Shown here piece after piece: positions 49,986 to 61,362 of a stretch of 64,000 nucleotides of DNA (positions are counted from its first letter, which is position 1; the number at the start of each line of letters is the position of its first letter). The position numbers were made by a program, and so were the translations under genes. The stretch lies in contig JBHGNT010000016.1 of assembly GCA_043228905.1 (NCBI GenBank), positions 2,604,001 to 2,668,000 of the forward strand, written 5' to 3'. The notes beneath the pieces are model-generated. The model was not told the origin of the DNA. It did no database searches and saw only the letters and a list, made by a program, of their open reading frames with translations. Source of the stretch: Azolla caroliniana. Taxonomy: Eukaryota; Polypodiophyta.

Positions 49986-50177
49986 GTGTGGTTTAAAAAA
50001 TTCACTAAACCCACCTGACTCCTTGATTGTGTGTTCGAGACGCTGACGACAAAATCCAGCTATCGGCTACCGTAGTGCCGCTACGTAGCACGTGTACATG
50101 ATTGAAGGAAAAAAAGCAAAAGAAGAGAAGACACTATCAACATGAACACACAAATGGGTAGCTTGCTCCCTAGTGAA
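49986..50177 (+). mobile_element. Internal remnant of copia A
   Basis: About 190 bp of untranslated copia leader before the gypsy LTR begins at 50178. It is cut off by that insertion. Confidence 0.55.
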
Positions 50178-50583
50178 TGTTAACTCTTAGGGCCGGACAA
50201 TGGCCTAACACAGGGTGTCTACGGAAGACACTTCACCAAAGGGGTGTTACGGCAATAGGATTAGACTCAACGATTAATCCAACTTAATTAGGCTACTTAG
50301 CAAGATCGTCCTTAATAATCACACGCGTAAGATATAACAATGAATGCAGAACGACAATTAACACACAGAGATAAAAACACTAAGCTTTATTAATTAACCG
50401 CTACTCATTACATTGTATCCGGGCCTTTAAATAGGTTTCCGGTCTGTAGTACAAAACGGTGCCATTCGCACCTGTTCGGGATCGGTCCGGATCCGGAACG
50501 GCATACTGATTCCAATCCGTCCGTCCACACTAATAGCTTACTTACAACCATTCCTATTATTTAATTAACTCCTCCGTTTCACA
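50178..50583 (-). mobile_element. 3' LTR of the gypsy element
   Basis: A block with TG...CA ends (plus strand TGTTAACTCTTAGGG to TCCGTTTCACA). On the minus strand it is preceded by the purine-rich string GGCAAAGGAGTCCAAAG, a likely polypurine tract, at about 50584-50600. Its 406 bp are GC-richer than the copia A leader it interrupts. The 5' LTR needed for confirmation lies outside the window. Confidence 0.6.
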
Positions 50584-50666
50584 CTTTGGACTCCTTTGCC
50601 GGCCGGTAACACATGGCATGCCCGTGGGACAGTACCTTGTACGTCAAATCCACCATCCGACCCTTG

Positions 50667-52936
50667 CTATTCTTCGTCCAAAATATCCAGAATGCTTTGT
50701 TCGAGAGTCTCCAATGATTCATCTGGAATTGGTTGTTGTTGTTGTTGCTGCTCCGTTGATGGCTGCTGCGACTGGTCCTTTGGTGGCTGCTGCGGCTACT
50801 CCTCCGTTTGTTGCTCTGACACCGGCGTTTCCGTCGTTGTGGTCTCCGGTTGACTAGTTCCGGCCTGGCCCTCGGTCGGCAACGGTTCCTCATCACTAAG
50901 GTTAACCGTTGCCGCTTCCCGTGCTTTTTCATCCCGAACCTGGGATCGCTCGTAGCTTTCAAACTGGATTTGAGCGTCAAGCCTATCATCGTCTAGTTGA
51001 GCTACGAGTTGCCGGACCTGCACTAGCTGTTCATCCGCCAGGACTTGGAAGTCTTCGGCCAACTTGTCCCGTATGGCGGTGAAGTCCTCGGAAGTCAACG
51101 TGTAACAATCATCTCCTTCCTTCCGCCGGTTTGCCACGTCTGCCTGTAGCAATTGGAGTTCCGCCGCATTTTGTGCCCACTTTGTCCACCATCTTATGGA
51201 GCTTTCGTCAATCAAGCGTTTTGTCTGATTCAGCCATGCCCGGAGGATGCACTGAATCTGGCTCGTTCCCATCTGCGATTTGATCTCCGCAGCTTGCCGT
51301 TCCTCCTTCAATTGCTTGATGATTTTGACGTTGTCTTCCGCCTGTTCCTTGTAATGCGTCAATTGCCTTTGATATGTGCTTTGTAATTTTTGCAATACCG
51401 TTGACGCTCTCTCCTTTTCTTCCTGCTGCTGCTTCTGGAGCTCCATCCGGACCTTCTCCGCCTCGTCCAACCGTCTTGTATTTTCTGCTCGTTCGTCGGC
51501 GAGCGCCATCGCGGCCTGATCAACTTCCTGCTGGAGCTCGGCCACCCGTTCCTTATGCTTCGTTTCCAGCCGTTTGTAGTCCCGGTGTAGGTGCTCAAAA
51601 TCATCTGTCTTTTGCTTGAGTCGTGCGTTGATCTGTCGACGGGCCCGGTCCTCGCGGTCCTTCTGCTGGCGGAGCTCTTCCTTGAGCCATTCAATTTCCG
51701 TTTCCGCCGTCTTCCGCAGCTTGTCCTTTTCCTGCAGCACTTTGTCTTTTTCCTCCCTTAGCCGGTCGTACGCTTGATGGCCTTTCCGGAGGCTCTCCTC
51801 TACCCGGCAGAGGTTCTCAACAGTCTTCTTTAATTCTGCTTCGGCCGCTGTCTTCAATTCCCGTTCCCGGCTCCTTAGCGCTTCTTGTGCGGCAAGTTCA
51901 TCTCTCAATTCCGCCAGCTCCTGGGCTTGCGCCGCATCTCTCTCTGGAACGGTTTCCGTTGCCGGGGTCTTATTAGTATGTACAGGTTGGTCTGGTTCTT
52001 TATTCTGTACACTTACCAGAGTCACCAGTGATTGGATCTATGTTGCCGTTAAGGCCATTTTGGCCATTTCTGCCGTGACATGATCCAAGTCTTTTTCAAG
52101 GCACCAGATTCAGGACCGGGCCATCTCTAGTTGTTCGGTTGTGACGAGCAACCGTTCGCTTTGCGCTCTTTCTTCCGCCTCAATATACCCCACTGCTCCG
52201 GCAATCTGTTCGCCTATCTACCAGAGCCATAGACTACCGGTGCATTGTTGTTGCGCTTGCACGGAGGTTTGACAGATGGGCTCGCTTGTAGATGGGTTGT
52301 CCCGCCTGATTGCGCCGAGTTGCAATTCCGTTTCTGCCCGTGGACCACCTTGCTGTCCTGGTTCCCCTTGCGCTTCTTCTTGGTTGGCCGAGGGAGGCTG
52401 CATTGACCTTTCCGGCTTTGGCGGAATGGGACTTGCCGGTGCTGCCGGTGGTGCAGGGGCTTCTGATTTCGGTGCCATGCGCACCGGTTCCAGTTCCTCC
52501 CTTGGCGTGGGAGTCTCAGTATGGGGAGCCGGTGTTCCCTCCGTCTGAGGGTCCGAACGTTTCCCGGCTGCCTCAACGGTCCTTGCCGACGACCGTCGCT
52601 GGAGGTGCTCTGTAGGCTCCTCCTCTATTTCCTCTTCCTGAGTCTCGGCATTGAGTTTTGTTGCCAAGGGGTCCTGTAGCCCTTGCTGGCTAGGGAGTAC
52701 TCACCAAAATACTTGATGAGTTGCCCCGAGGTTGGATTGTCAATCGTGAGTATGCCTCCCTCCGGAAGGCCTGTTAACGCACGGATCGCCTCCGCCGTTA
52801 TGACCTCTGTGTCGATTTCCTTGATCACCTTGTCGGCTTCTTTGTGTGACGGTACCTCCATAATCGTCAAGAAGCCCTCGAGCCCGTGTTGCTTTAGCCA
52901 TTTCTTGGCGGCTTCCGACAGCGTTTGCGGGTCCAT
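50667..52936 (-). pseudogene. Post-integrase ORF of the gypsy element: coiled-coil protein of unknown function
   Basis: On the pol strand, between the integrase stop and the 3' LTR, a roughly 750-codon coding region can be followed despite damage: a frameshift near 52660, stops between 52220 and 52030, and TAG at 50796-50798. It starts MDPQTLSEAAKKWLKQHG and has a globular part with ALTGLPEGG and SGQLIKYFGE. An acidic/Pro-rich linker (EEEIEEEPTEH, APAPPAAPASP) follows. Next is a long heptad-rich coiled coil (409 open codons from 52025: ELAELRDELAAQE, LREEKDKVLQEKDKLRK, RWWTKWAQNAAELQLLQ), then a Gln-rich tail (STEQQQQQQQPIP) ending ETLEQSILDILDEE. I see no CCHC knuckle, protease or transmembrane segment. 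It could be a structural (gag-like) or env-position accessory protein. I do not recognise the family. Confidence 0.6.
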
Positions 52937-53315
52937 GTCTGTGTCGAGGTCGGATTGTGGTGGCGAGGTTGGATGGTGATGAGAGTGAGATTGAGAGAGA
53001 GAGAGTTTAGAAAGCGGGGGTTCTCTGTGCGTAGGTTCTTGTCTGATGATCTTCCAGCGCCTTGGTGCTTCTGTGCTCCTGGGTTCGCGAAAGTAGAGGG
53101 TCTCCACGCGCAGTGGTTTTTCTCTGTGCATTCTGGCGCCTTTTTCGAGTGTGTGCACGTCGTGTACTAAAATAGCATTATGTCCTGTGGTGGCGCTTAA
53201 ATGCCCACTACGTACCTTTTGACTCCTCGCTCTCTCGTCCATTCATACCTCGCTTTTGCATGATTACTTCGCTTTTTTTTTTTCTTTTTTTTCTTTTAAA
53301 AATTGTACTGTAAGG
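52937..53315 (-). promoter_or_regulatory. Leader-like spacer between gypsy pol and the post-pol ORF
   Basis: On the minus strand the 70 bases before MDPQ are pyrimidine-rich (CTCTCTCTCTCAATCTCACTCTCATC), like a plant leader. A poly-A/T stretch lies at 53272-53297. The sequence stays open upstream to a Met at 53242, but that part has no family features. It may hold a promoter for a separate transcript, which is inference. Confidence 0.3.
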
Positions 53316-53370
53316 TTACTTGTCCGTTGGTCCTATTGGACCCTTACCGGTCTCATTCTCCCCAGTTACC
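53316..53370 (-). pseudogene. C-terminal end of gypsy integrase, left piece
   Basis: The minus strand of 53370-53316 encodes about 18 codons ending in TAA (53318-53316), in frame with the integrase end at 63212 once copia B is ignored. The TTACC at 53366-53370 is the target duplication. Confidence 0.65.
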
Positions 53371-54027
53371 TGTTGGGATTACGGTCCCTCCGGATGGGAT
53401 GGTCGGATGTCCGGGAATCGGGAATGAAGACCCGAATGTGGAGTACCCGGTATCGGAGCCGGATGATGAAGGCCTGGTTCCGGAGCCGGATGATGAAGAC
53501 CCGGTTCCGGATCCGGATGATGAAGACCCCGGCTACGGAGCCGGATGACGAATGTACCCGGAGAGAGATCCGGATGCGGGGACATATTTGTGAATATGTT
53601 TGCCAAGGGCCCTTGAGGCTATATTTGTAAATAGCCCGAAAGTCATATGTGTATAAATATGACTTAGGGCAAACTGTTTTGTGGTTGTTGTTGCTCATTT
53701 TTCCTGTTTTCCACTCAGAGGGAGTGAAGTGAGAGTAGCAGAGAGAGAGAGAGAGAAAGGAAGAGGTCGACGCCTCTGTGTAATACCGCCGCCTGTGGCG
53801 AGGACAGTGAGCTCAAGGTCGTCGCCTTGCAGCTTGCCATTGTACATTCCCTGCGTATAGTGATAGTTGGAGTCTTGCACTCCCGTGGTTTTTCCCGTCT
53901 AGGGTTTTCCACGCTAAACCTTGTGCATTCGAGTCTCTCTCTGTGTTATCGATTTTCTGCTGCATTGATCCGTGTTTCCTCGGTTGTGGCCGAGAGGCGA
54001 AGAGATTGAAAGCGTCAATCCCTAACA
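53371..54027 (+). mobile_element. 5' LTR of copia B
   Basis: TGTTGGGATTACGG to CAATCCCTAACA, 657 bp. A tandem array of CCGGATGATGAAGACC units lies near the 5' side, a TATA box (TATAAATA) at 53652-53659 and a GA run at about 53741-53757. Confidence 0.92.
53652..53659 (+). promoter_or_regulatory. TATA box of copia B 5' LTR
   Basis: TATAAATA within TGTGTATAAATATGACTTAG. The same string is in the right LTR at about 62836-62843 and, inverted, in copia C at about 61728-61735. Confidence 0.65.
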
Positions 54028-54030
54028 ATC

Positions 54031-54042
54031 TGGTATCAGAGC
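54031..54042 (+). promoter_or_regulatory. Primer-binding site of copia B
   Basis: TGGTATCAGAGC, three bases after the LTR end, matches the initiator-Met tRNA 3' end. Confidence 0.88.
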
Positions 54043-54058
54043 ACGTGCAATACAGAAA

Positions 54059-57000
54059 ATGGAAGGCAGCAACAGCGGGCAGCCGGTGATGATGGTGCTG
54101 AATGCGCAGAACTACGCCGACTGGAAGATAAAGATGGAGGATCTGCTCATTGTTCGGGACCTGTATGAACCGATCGACAGGTCGGAAATACCCAAGGGGG
54201 TACTTGAGACGGAATGGAGGCTTCTGAACCGGAAAGCCGTTGCAACCATTCGGCAATACGTCGACGTGAGCGTTCTACAACATGTGGCGAACGACACCAA
54301 CGCATATGAGATGTGGCAGAAGCTGTTGGGCCTCTACGAGAGGAAGAATGCGTTGAACCGGACCTCCCTGATGAGGAAGATAGTGAACCTCAAGTACCGA
54401 GACGGCGAGAGTATGGTGGAACACGTAAGCACGTTCATGGGATTCGTGAACCAGCTTGCGGCGATCAAGTTCCCGTTGGAAGATGCAATGCAAGCCATCA
54501 TCCTGATGTGTACATTGCCGGAAAGCTGGGAGAACTTGGTGGTGACTCTCAGCACCTCCTGCACCGAAGATAACTTGTCCCTACAAACGATAAAGACAAG
54601 CATTTTGAACGAAGAAGCGCGTCGTAGAGATAAAGAACCGGCCTCCGATCCGAAGATGCTGCTTACCGAATCGGATCGGGGAAGACAACGGAACCGGAGT
54701 CCGCAAAGACGGGAGAAGTCGGGGACCCGGTCGTAGTCAAGAGGAAGGCCCACATGCTTCCACTGTGGGAAGCCGGGGCACTTCCGAAAGAATTGTCGGC
54801 ATTACCGAAAAGACAACGGAGCCGACGACACCGATTCGAAGAAGTCTTCGGAACGGAACGGTGCTTACCGGGGAGCCACGGACCGGAATGGTTCGGATCG
54901 GCGAGGGCAGGACCGGAAAGGAACGACGGCACTCGCGGCAAGTGAAGAGGAGATCATGCTCATCACCGAAGAAGGTGAACTAAACATTGCCGGCGATGAG
55001 ACTACCTGGGTGGTCGATTCCGGAGCGTCGTTCCACCTGACCCTGGAAAGAAGATACTTCTCATCCTACACAGCCGGTGAGCATGGCTGTGTTCGGATGG
55101 GAAATGAAGGTACGTGCCGGATTGCCGGCATAGGAGATGTGTGGTTGACAACCTCGACCGGATGCAAAATGTTGCTGAAGGATGTCCGACACGTTCCGGA
55201 GGTTCGATTGAACCTGATTTCGGCCGGGAGGCTAGACGATGAAGGCTACACAGGTAGCATCCGGAACTGCGTAATGAAGTTCAGCAAGGGGAGCCTGATA
55301 GTGGCTCGGGCCCGGAAAGTCAACACACTGTACCTTATGAATGCCTGGTTGTGTCCGGAAGAGTTGAACGTGGCAGCCGACACTGCCGGTGAGCTGTGGC
55401 ACAAGAGACTGTGCCACATGAGTGAGAAGGGGATGAAGAGGCTTGCAGAAGACAACCTTATTCCAGTGAAGCATGTGCACCTGGAGAAGTGCACCGATTG
55501 CCTGGCCGGTAAGCAGAACCGAACCTCCTTCCACTCAAGGCCACCGACGAGACGTAGCGCCATTGGAGTTGGTGCACACTGACGTGTGTCAAGTAGAAAC
55601 GAAGTCACATGGCGGAGCCCAGTACTTCGTGACATTCATTGATGACCACAGCCGGAAGCTGTGGACGGCACCGTTGAAGACAAAGGACCAAGTGTTGTGC
55701 GTCTTCAAAGAACTCCACGCGAGAGTGGAAAGGGAATCCGGCAAGAAGCTGAAAGCAATACGAGCGGATAACGGAGGGGAATACCGAGGGCAGTTCGAGG
55801 AGTATTGTCGCTCGAAGGGAATCCGGCTCGAGTTCACTGTGCCGAAGACGCCGGAACTGAACGGGCTGGCCGAGAGGATGAACCGGACCATAATGGAGAG
55901 GGTCCGGAGTATGCTGGCGCATGCGAAATTACCCAAGGGGTTTTGGGCTGAGGCAATGTCGACGGCGACATACGTGATAAACAGATCACCCTCAGTACCT
56001 TTGGACGGAGACACGCCGCAGAAAGTGTGGACCGGTAGGGAAGTATCCTACCGGCATCTGAGGGTGTTCGGGTGTCTCGCATATGTGCATGTGGCAAAGG
56101 ACCGGAGAGGAAAGCTAGATCCAAAGACCCGGCCATGCATATTCCTCGGTTACGGCGATGACGAGTTCGGCTACCGAGTATGGGACCCGGTCGACAAAAA
56201 GATATTCCGGAGTCGTGATATCATCTTCATGGAGGACAAGACACTCGCCGACTGGGAGTCGGAGAAGAAGATGAAGAGCTCCAAGTCGACCGGTGAGGAT
56301 CAACTCTACGAGGAGCAGTCCCGACCGGAAAGGGACCGGTTAGCACTCGAGGATCCGGCCGAAGACGGTGAAGAAACAGAACCGGCCGAGGAAGATGAAA
56401 CTGATACCGGAACCAGCCCCGATCCCGAAATGGATTCGGATGAAGAGGAAACGGAGGAGCCGGTTACCGAAGCTCCGGAACGGAGATATCTTCTAAGAGA
56501 GAGAAGGGCCCCCCGGAGATTTCCGGAACCAGAGCACGTGCTGCTAACCGACGAAGGGGAGCCGGAGAGCTTTGAAGAAGCAAAGCTTGACACTCATAGC
56601 CGCAGGTGGTTAAGTGCCATGCAGGAGGAGATGGACTCCCTGCATGAGAACCACACATATGAACTTGTGGAGCTGCCGAAAGGAAAGCGGGCACTTCGAA
56701 ACAAGTGGGTGTTCAAGCTGAAACCGGGAGATGCCGGAAACCCCCCGAGATACAAAGCCAGGATCGTGGTGAAGGGGTTCCAGCAGAAGAAGGGCGTCGA
56801 TTTCGACGAGATATTTGCCCCGGTAGTGAAGATGACCTCCATCCGGACGGTGCTGAGCATAGCGGCAAGCATGGACCTCGAGGTAGAACAGATGGACGTG
56901 AAGACGACATTCCTTCACGGTGACCTCGAAGAAGAGATCTACATGCAGCAACCGGAAGGATTCGAGAAGAAAGGGAAGGAGCACCTGGTATGCCGGTTGA

Positions 57001-57210
57001 AGAAGAGCCTCTACGGTCTGAAGCAGGCTCCCCGGCAATGGTACCGAAAGTTTGACTCCTTCATGACCGATGAAGGGTACCACAAAACGCAGTCCGATCA
57101 CTGCGTGTTTGTGAAGAAGTTCGAAGGAGGAGACTTTCTAATACTCCTCCTGTACGTGGACGACATGTTGATCGTCGGACGGGACCAGGTCAAGATCGTC
57201 GGACGGGACC
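54059..57210 (+). pseudogene. Copia B gag-pol, 5' portion, broken
   Basis: Domains in order: gag (MEGSNSGQPVMMVLNAQNYA; about 54059-54700), CCHC knuckle CFHCGKPGHFRKNCRH (about 54755), protease WVVDSGASFHLT (about 55007), pre-integrase GELWHKRLCHMSEKGMKRL, integrase (HTDVCQVETKSHGG, RADNGGEYRGQFEEY, LNGLAERMNRTIMERV) and reverse transcriptase (NKWVFKLK, PPRYKARIVVKGFQQKKGVD, YGLKQAPRQWYRKFD, LLLYVDDMLIVGRD). Damage: an in-frame TAG at 54734-54736 where copia C has CAG, and a 2-nt loss near 55560 that changes frame. The order PR-INT-RT is diagnostic of Ty1/copia. It ends abruptly inside RT at the junction with copia C. Confidence 0.9.
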
Positions 57211-57212
57211 AG

Positions 57213-57382
57213 GTCTACATCATTCGGCTCCGTAGCCGGGTACTCTTCATCCGGCTTCATGCCGGGTACTCTTCATCCGGCTTCATGCCGGGTACTCTTC
57301 ATCCTCCGGTTCCGTAACCGCAACCGGGCTTGCCGTCATTCATCTCCGGACATCCCATCCGGAGGGACCGTAAATCCCAACA
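57213..57382 (-). mobile_element. Truncated 3' LTR of copia C
   Basis: Matches only the U3 start of the right LTR (CGGCTTCATGCCGGGTACTC repeats and TAAATCCCAACA end). The remaining about 550 bp are missing at the junction with copia B. Confidence 0.8.
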
Positions 57383-57392
57383 AACTCCCCCT

Positions 57393-58162
57393 TCACTTCG
57401 GCATGGGATGTCTCTCCAATCCGATCCTCTTCCGGCATGCTTCCAGCTTGTCGGGTGTGAGCACTTTGGTCAGCATATCTGAGCCGTTTTCGTCCGTGTG
57501 GATCTTCGTCAGCACGAACTCCTGGTCTTCTATCCTTTCCCGGATCCAGTGATATCTTCGCTGGATGTGCTTCGTCCGGGAGTGATAGGCCGCGTTCTTC
57601 GCAAGGTGGATGGCACTCTGACTATCGCAGTAGAGTCGGTACTCCTCCTGCCGGATACCGAGCTCTCTAATGAAGTCCTTCATCCATATTATTTCCTTGC
57701 CGGCTTCAACAGCCGCCATGTACTCCGCCTCCGTGGTTGACAACGCAACCGTCTTCTGCAGCCTCGACTGCCACGAAACAGCTCCCCCTGCATACGTCAT
57801 CACATACCCTGATGTGGACCGGCTGGTATCTGCATCAGCCGACATATCCGAATCAGTGAAGCCGTTGAGTTCGGGCTTACCGGAGCCGAATCGGAGGCAC
57901 ACGTTTGCCGTGCCCTTCAGGTATCGGAGTATCCACTTGACCGCGTTCCAGTGCTCTTTTCCGGGATTGCTCATGTACCGGCTCACCACTCCGACTGCAT
58001 ATCCTATGTCCGGTCTTGTACACACCATTGCGTACATCAAGCTTCCGACGGCAGAGGCATATGGTACCTTCATCATGTCCTCCTTCTCAGCCTTTGTCTT
58101 GGGGCTTTGCTTGCTGGACAACTTGCAGTTTGCCGGGAGGGACGATCCGACCGGTCTTGCTT
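57393..58162 (-). pseudogene. Copia C RNase H and end of reverse transcriptase
   Basis: Contains YASAVGSLMYAMVCTRPDIG, then HWNAVKWILRYLKGT, SWQSRLQKTVALSTTEAEYM, YCDSQSAIHLAKN and HTDENGSDMLTKVL, the RNase H and C-terminal boxes of copia pol. It ends with a stop at 57393-57395. The RT part is separated from it by the assembly gap. Confidence 0.88.
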
Positions 58163-58262
58163 NNNNNNNNNNNNNNNNNNNNNNNNNNNNNNNNNNNNNN
58201 NNNNNNNNNNNNNNNNNNNNNNNNNNNNNNNNNNNNNNNNNNNNNNNNNNNNNNNNNNNNNN
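58163..58262. other. Assembly gap (100 N)
   Basis: Exactly 100 N, the usual placeholder for a gap of unknown size. It lies inside copia C pol, between VFVKKF of RT and the RNase H-side frame, so the end of the RT palm (including the YVDD box) is hidden. Confidence 0.98.
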
Positions 58263-61200
58263 ACGAACTTCTTCACAAACACGCAGTGATCGGACTGCGT
58301 TTTGTGGTACCCTTCATCGGTCATGAAGGAGTCAAACTTTCGGTACCATTGCCGGGGAGCCTGCTTCAGACCGTAGAGGCTCTTCTTCAACCGGCATACC
58401 AGGTGCTCCTTTCCTTTCTTCTCGAATCCTTCCGGTTGCTGCATGTAGATCTCTTCTTCGAGGTCACCGTGAAGGAATGCCGTCTTCACGTCCATCTGTT
58501 CTACCTCGAGGTCCATGCTTGCCGCTATGCTCAGCACCGTCCGGATGGAGGTCATCTTCACTACCGGGGCAAATATCTCGTCGAAGTCGACGCCCTTCTT
58601 CTGCTGGAACCCCTTCACCACGATCCTGGCTTTGTATCTCGGGGGGTTTCCGGCATCTCCCGGTTTCAGCTTGAACACCCACTTGTTTCGAAGTGCCCGC
58701 TTTCCTTTCGGCAACTCCACAAGTTCATATGTGTGGTTCTCATGCAGGGAATCCATCTCCTCCTGCATGGCACTTAACCACCTGCGGCTATGTGTGTCAT
58801 GCTTCGCTTCTTCAAAGCTCTCCGGCTCCCCCTCGTCGGTTAGCAGCACGTGCTCTGGTTCCGGAAATCTTCGGGGGGGGCCTTCTCTCTCTTAGAGGAT
58901 ATCTCCGTTCCGGAGCTTTGGTAACCGGTTCTTCCGATTCTTCTTCATCCGAATCCATTTCGGGATCGGGGCCGGTTCCGGTATCATTTTCATCTTCTTC
59001 GGCCGGTTCTGTTTCTTCACCGTCTTCGGCCGGATCCTCGAGTGCTAACCGGTCTCTTGCCGGTCGGGACTGCTCCTTGTAGAGTTGATCCTCACCGGTC
59101 GACTTGGAGCTCTTCATCTTCTTCTCCGACTCCCAGTCGGCGAGTGTCTTGTCCTCCATGAAGATGATATCTCGACTCCTGAATATCTTCTTGTCGACCG
59201 GGTCCCATACTCGGTAGCCGAACTCGTCGTTGCCGTAACCGAGGAATATGCATGGCCGGGTCTTTGGATCTAGCTTTCCTCTCCGGTCCTTTGCCACATG
59301 CACGTATGCGAGACACCCGAACACCTTCAGATGCCGGTAGGACACTTCCTTACCGGTCCACACTCTCTGCGGCGTGTCTCCATCCAAAGGTACTGAGGGT
59401 GATCTGTTTATCACGTATGTCGCCGTCGACATTGCCTCAGCCCAAAACCCCTTGGGTAATTTCGCATGCGCCAGCATACTCCGGACCCTCTCCATTATGG
59501 TCCGGTTCATCCTCTCGGCCAGCCCGTTCAGTTCCGGCGTCTTCGGCACAGTAAACTCGAGCCGGATTCCCATCGAACGGCAATACTCCTCAAATTGCCC
59601 TCGGTATTCTCCTCCGTTATCCGCTCGTATCGCTTTCAGCTTCTTGCCGGATTCCCTTTCCACTCTCGCGTGGAGTTCTCTGAAGACGCACAACACTTGG
59701 TCCTTTGTCTTCAACGGTGCCGACCACAGCTTCCGGCTGTGGTCATCAATGAATGTTACGAAGTACTGGGCTCCGCCATGTGACTTCGTTTCTACCTGAC
59801 ACACATCAGTGTGCACCAGCTCCAATGGTGCGCTACGTCTCGTCGGTGGCCTTGAGTGGAAGGAGGCTCGGTTCTGCTTACCGGCCAGGCAATCGGTGCA
59901 CTTCTCCAGATGCACATGCTTCACTGGAATGAGGTTGTCTTCTGCAAGCCTCTTCATCCCCTTCTCACTCATGTGGCACAGTCTCTTGTGCCACAGCTCA
60001 CCGGCAGTGTCGGCTGCCACGTTCAACTCTTCCGGACATAACCGGGCATTCATCAGGTACAGTGTGTTGTCTTTCCGGGCCCGAGCCACTATCAGGCTCC
60101 CTTTGCTGAACTTCATGACACCGTTCCGGATGCTACCCGTGTAGCCTTCATCGTCTAGCCTCCCGGCCGAAATCAGGTTCAATCGAACCTCCGGAACGTG
60201 TCGAACATCCTTCAGCAGCATTTTGCATCCGGTTGATGTCATCAGCCACACGTCTCCTATGCCGGCAATCCGGCATGTACCTTCATTTCCCATCCGGACA
60301 CAGCCGTGCTCACCGGCTATGTAGGATGAGAAGTATTTCTTCTCCGGGGTCAGGTGGAACGACGCTCCGGAATCGACCACCCAGGTCATCTCTTCACCGG
60401 CAAGGTTTAGCTCCCTCTCTTCGGTAATGAGCATTATCTCTTCTTCACTTGCCGCGAGTGCCGTCGTTCCTTTCCGGTCCTGCCCTCGCCGATCCGGACC
60501 TCTCCAGTCCGTGGCTCCCCGGTATGCACCGTTTCTCTCCGGTGACTTCTTCGAATCGGTGTCGTCGGCTCCGTTGTCTTTTCGGTAATGCCGACAATTC
60601 TTCCGGAAGTGCCCCGGCTTCCCACAGTGGAAGCATGTGGGTCTTCCTCTTGACTGCGACCGGGTCCCCGACTTCTCCCGTCTTTGCGGACTCCGGTTCC
60701 ATTGTCTTCCCCGTTCCGATTCGGTAAGCAGCGCCTTCGAGTCGGAGGCCGGTTCTTTGTCTCTCCGACGCGCTTCTTCATTCAAAATACTTGTCTTTAC
60801 CGTTTGTAGAGACAAGTTATCTTCGGTGCAGGAGGTGCTGAGAGTCACCACCAAGTTCTCCCAGCTTTCCGGCAATGTACACATCAGAATGATGGCTTGC
60901 ATTGCATCCTCCAACGGGAACTTGATCGCCGCAAGCTGGTTCACGAATCCCATGAACGTGCTTACGTGTTCGACCATGCTCTCGCCGTCCCGGTACTTAA
61001 GATTCACTATCTTCCTCATCAGGGAGGTCCGGTTCAACGCATTCTTCCTCTCGTAGAGGCCCGACAGCTTCCGCCACATCTCGTATGCGTTGGTGTCGTT
61101 CGCCACATGTTGTAGAACGCTCACGTCGACGTATTGCCGAATGGTTGCAACGGCTTTCCGGTTCAGAAGCCTCCATTCCGTCTCAAGTACCCCCTTCGGT

Positions 61201-61331
61201 ATTTCCGACCTGTCAATCGGTTCGTACAGGTCCCGAACAATCAGAAGATCCTCCATCTTGATCTTCCAGTCGGCGTAGTTCTGCGCATTCAGCACCATCA
61301 TCCCCGGCTGCCCGCTGCTGCCGCCTTCCAT
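58263..61331 (-). pseudogene. Copia C gag-pol, 5' portion, one frameshift
   Basis: Starts at MEGGSSGQPGMM (ATG at 61331-61329) and stays open through gag, CCHC knuckle CFHCGKPGHFRKNCRH, protease WVVDSGASFHLTP, pre-integrase, integrase (HTDVCQVETK, RADNGGEYRG, LAERMNRTIM) to about 58880. There one extra base in a G/C homopolymer (58873-58880) shifts the frame. RT continues in the next frame (58849-58263: NKWVFKLKPG, YKARIVVKGFQQ, KTAFLHGDLEEEIYMQQPEG, YGLKQAPRQWYRKF). Apart from this base and the N gap it is intact, so it is better preserved than copia B. Confidence 0.92.
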
Positions 61332-61347
61332 TTTCTGCACTGCCGTC

Positions 61348-61359
61348 GCTCTGATACCA
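61348..61359 (-). promoter_or_regulatory. Primer-binding site of copia C
   Basis: The minus strand reads TGGTATCAGAGC three bases after the LTR end. Confidence 0.85.
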
Positions 61360-61362
61360 CTT

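Noticed and set aside
53303-53548. Acidic open frame with repeated EPDDE
   Set aside because: It is the CCGGATGATGAAGACC repeat of the copia LTR, read in one frame.
57208-57212. ACCAG at both edges of copia C as a clean target duplication
   Set aside because: The left LTR is truncated and copia B sequence is missing there, so the match is probably chance or repair microhomology.
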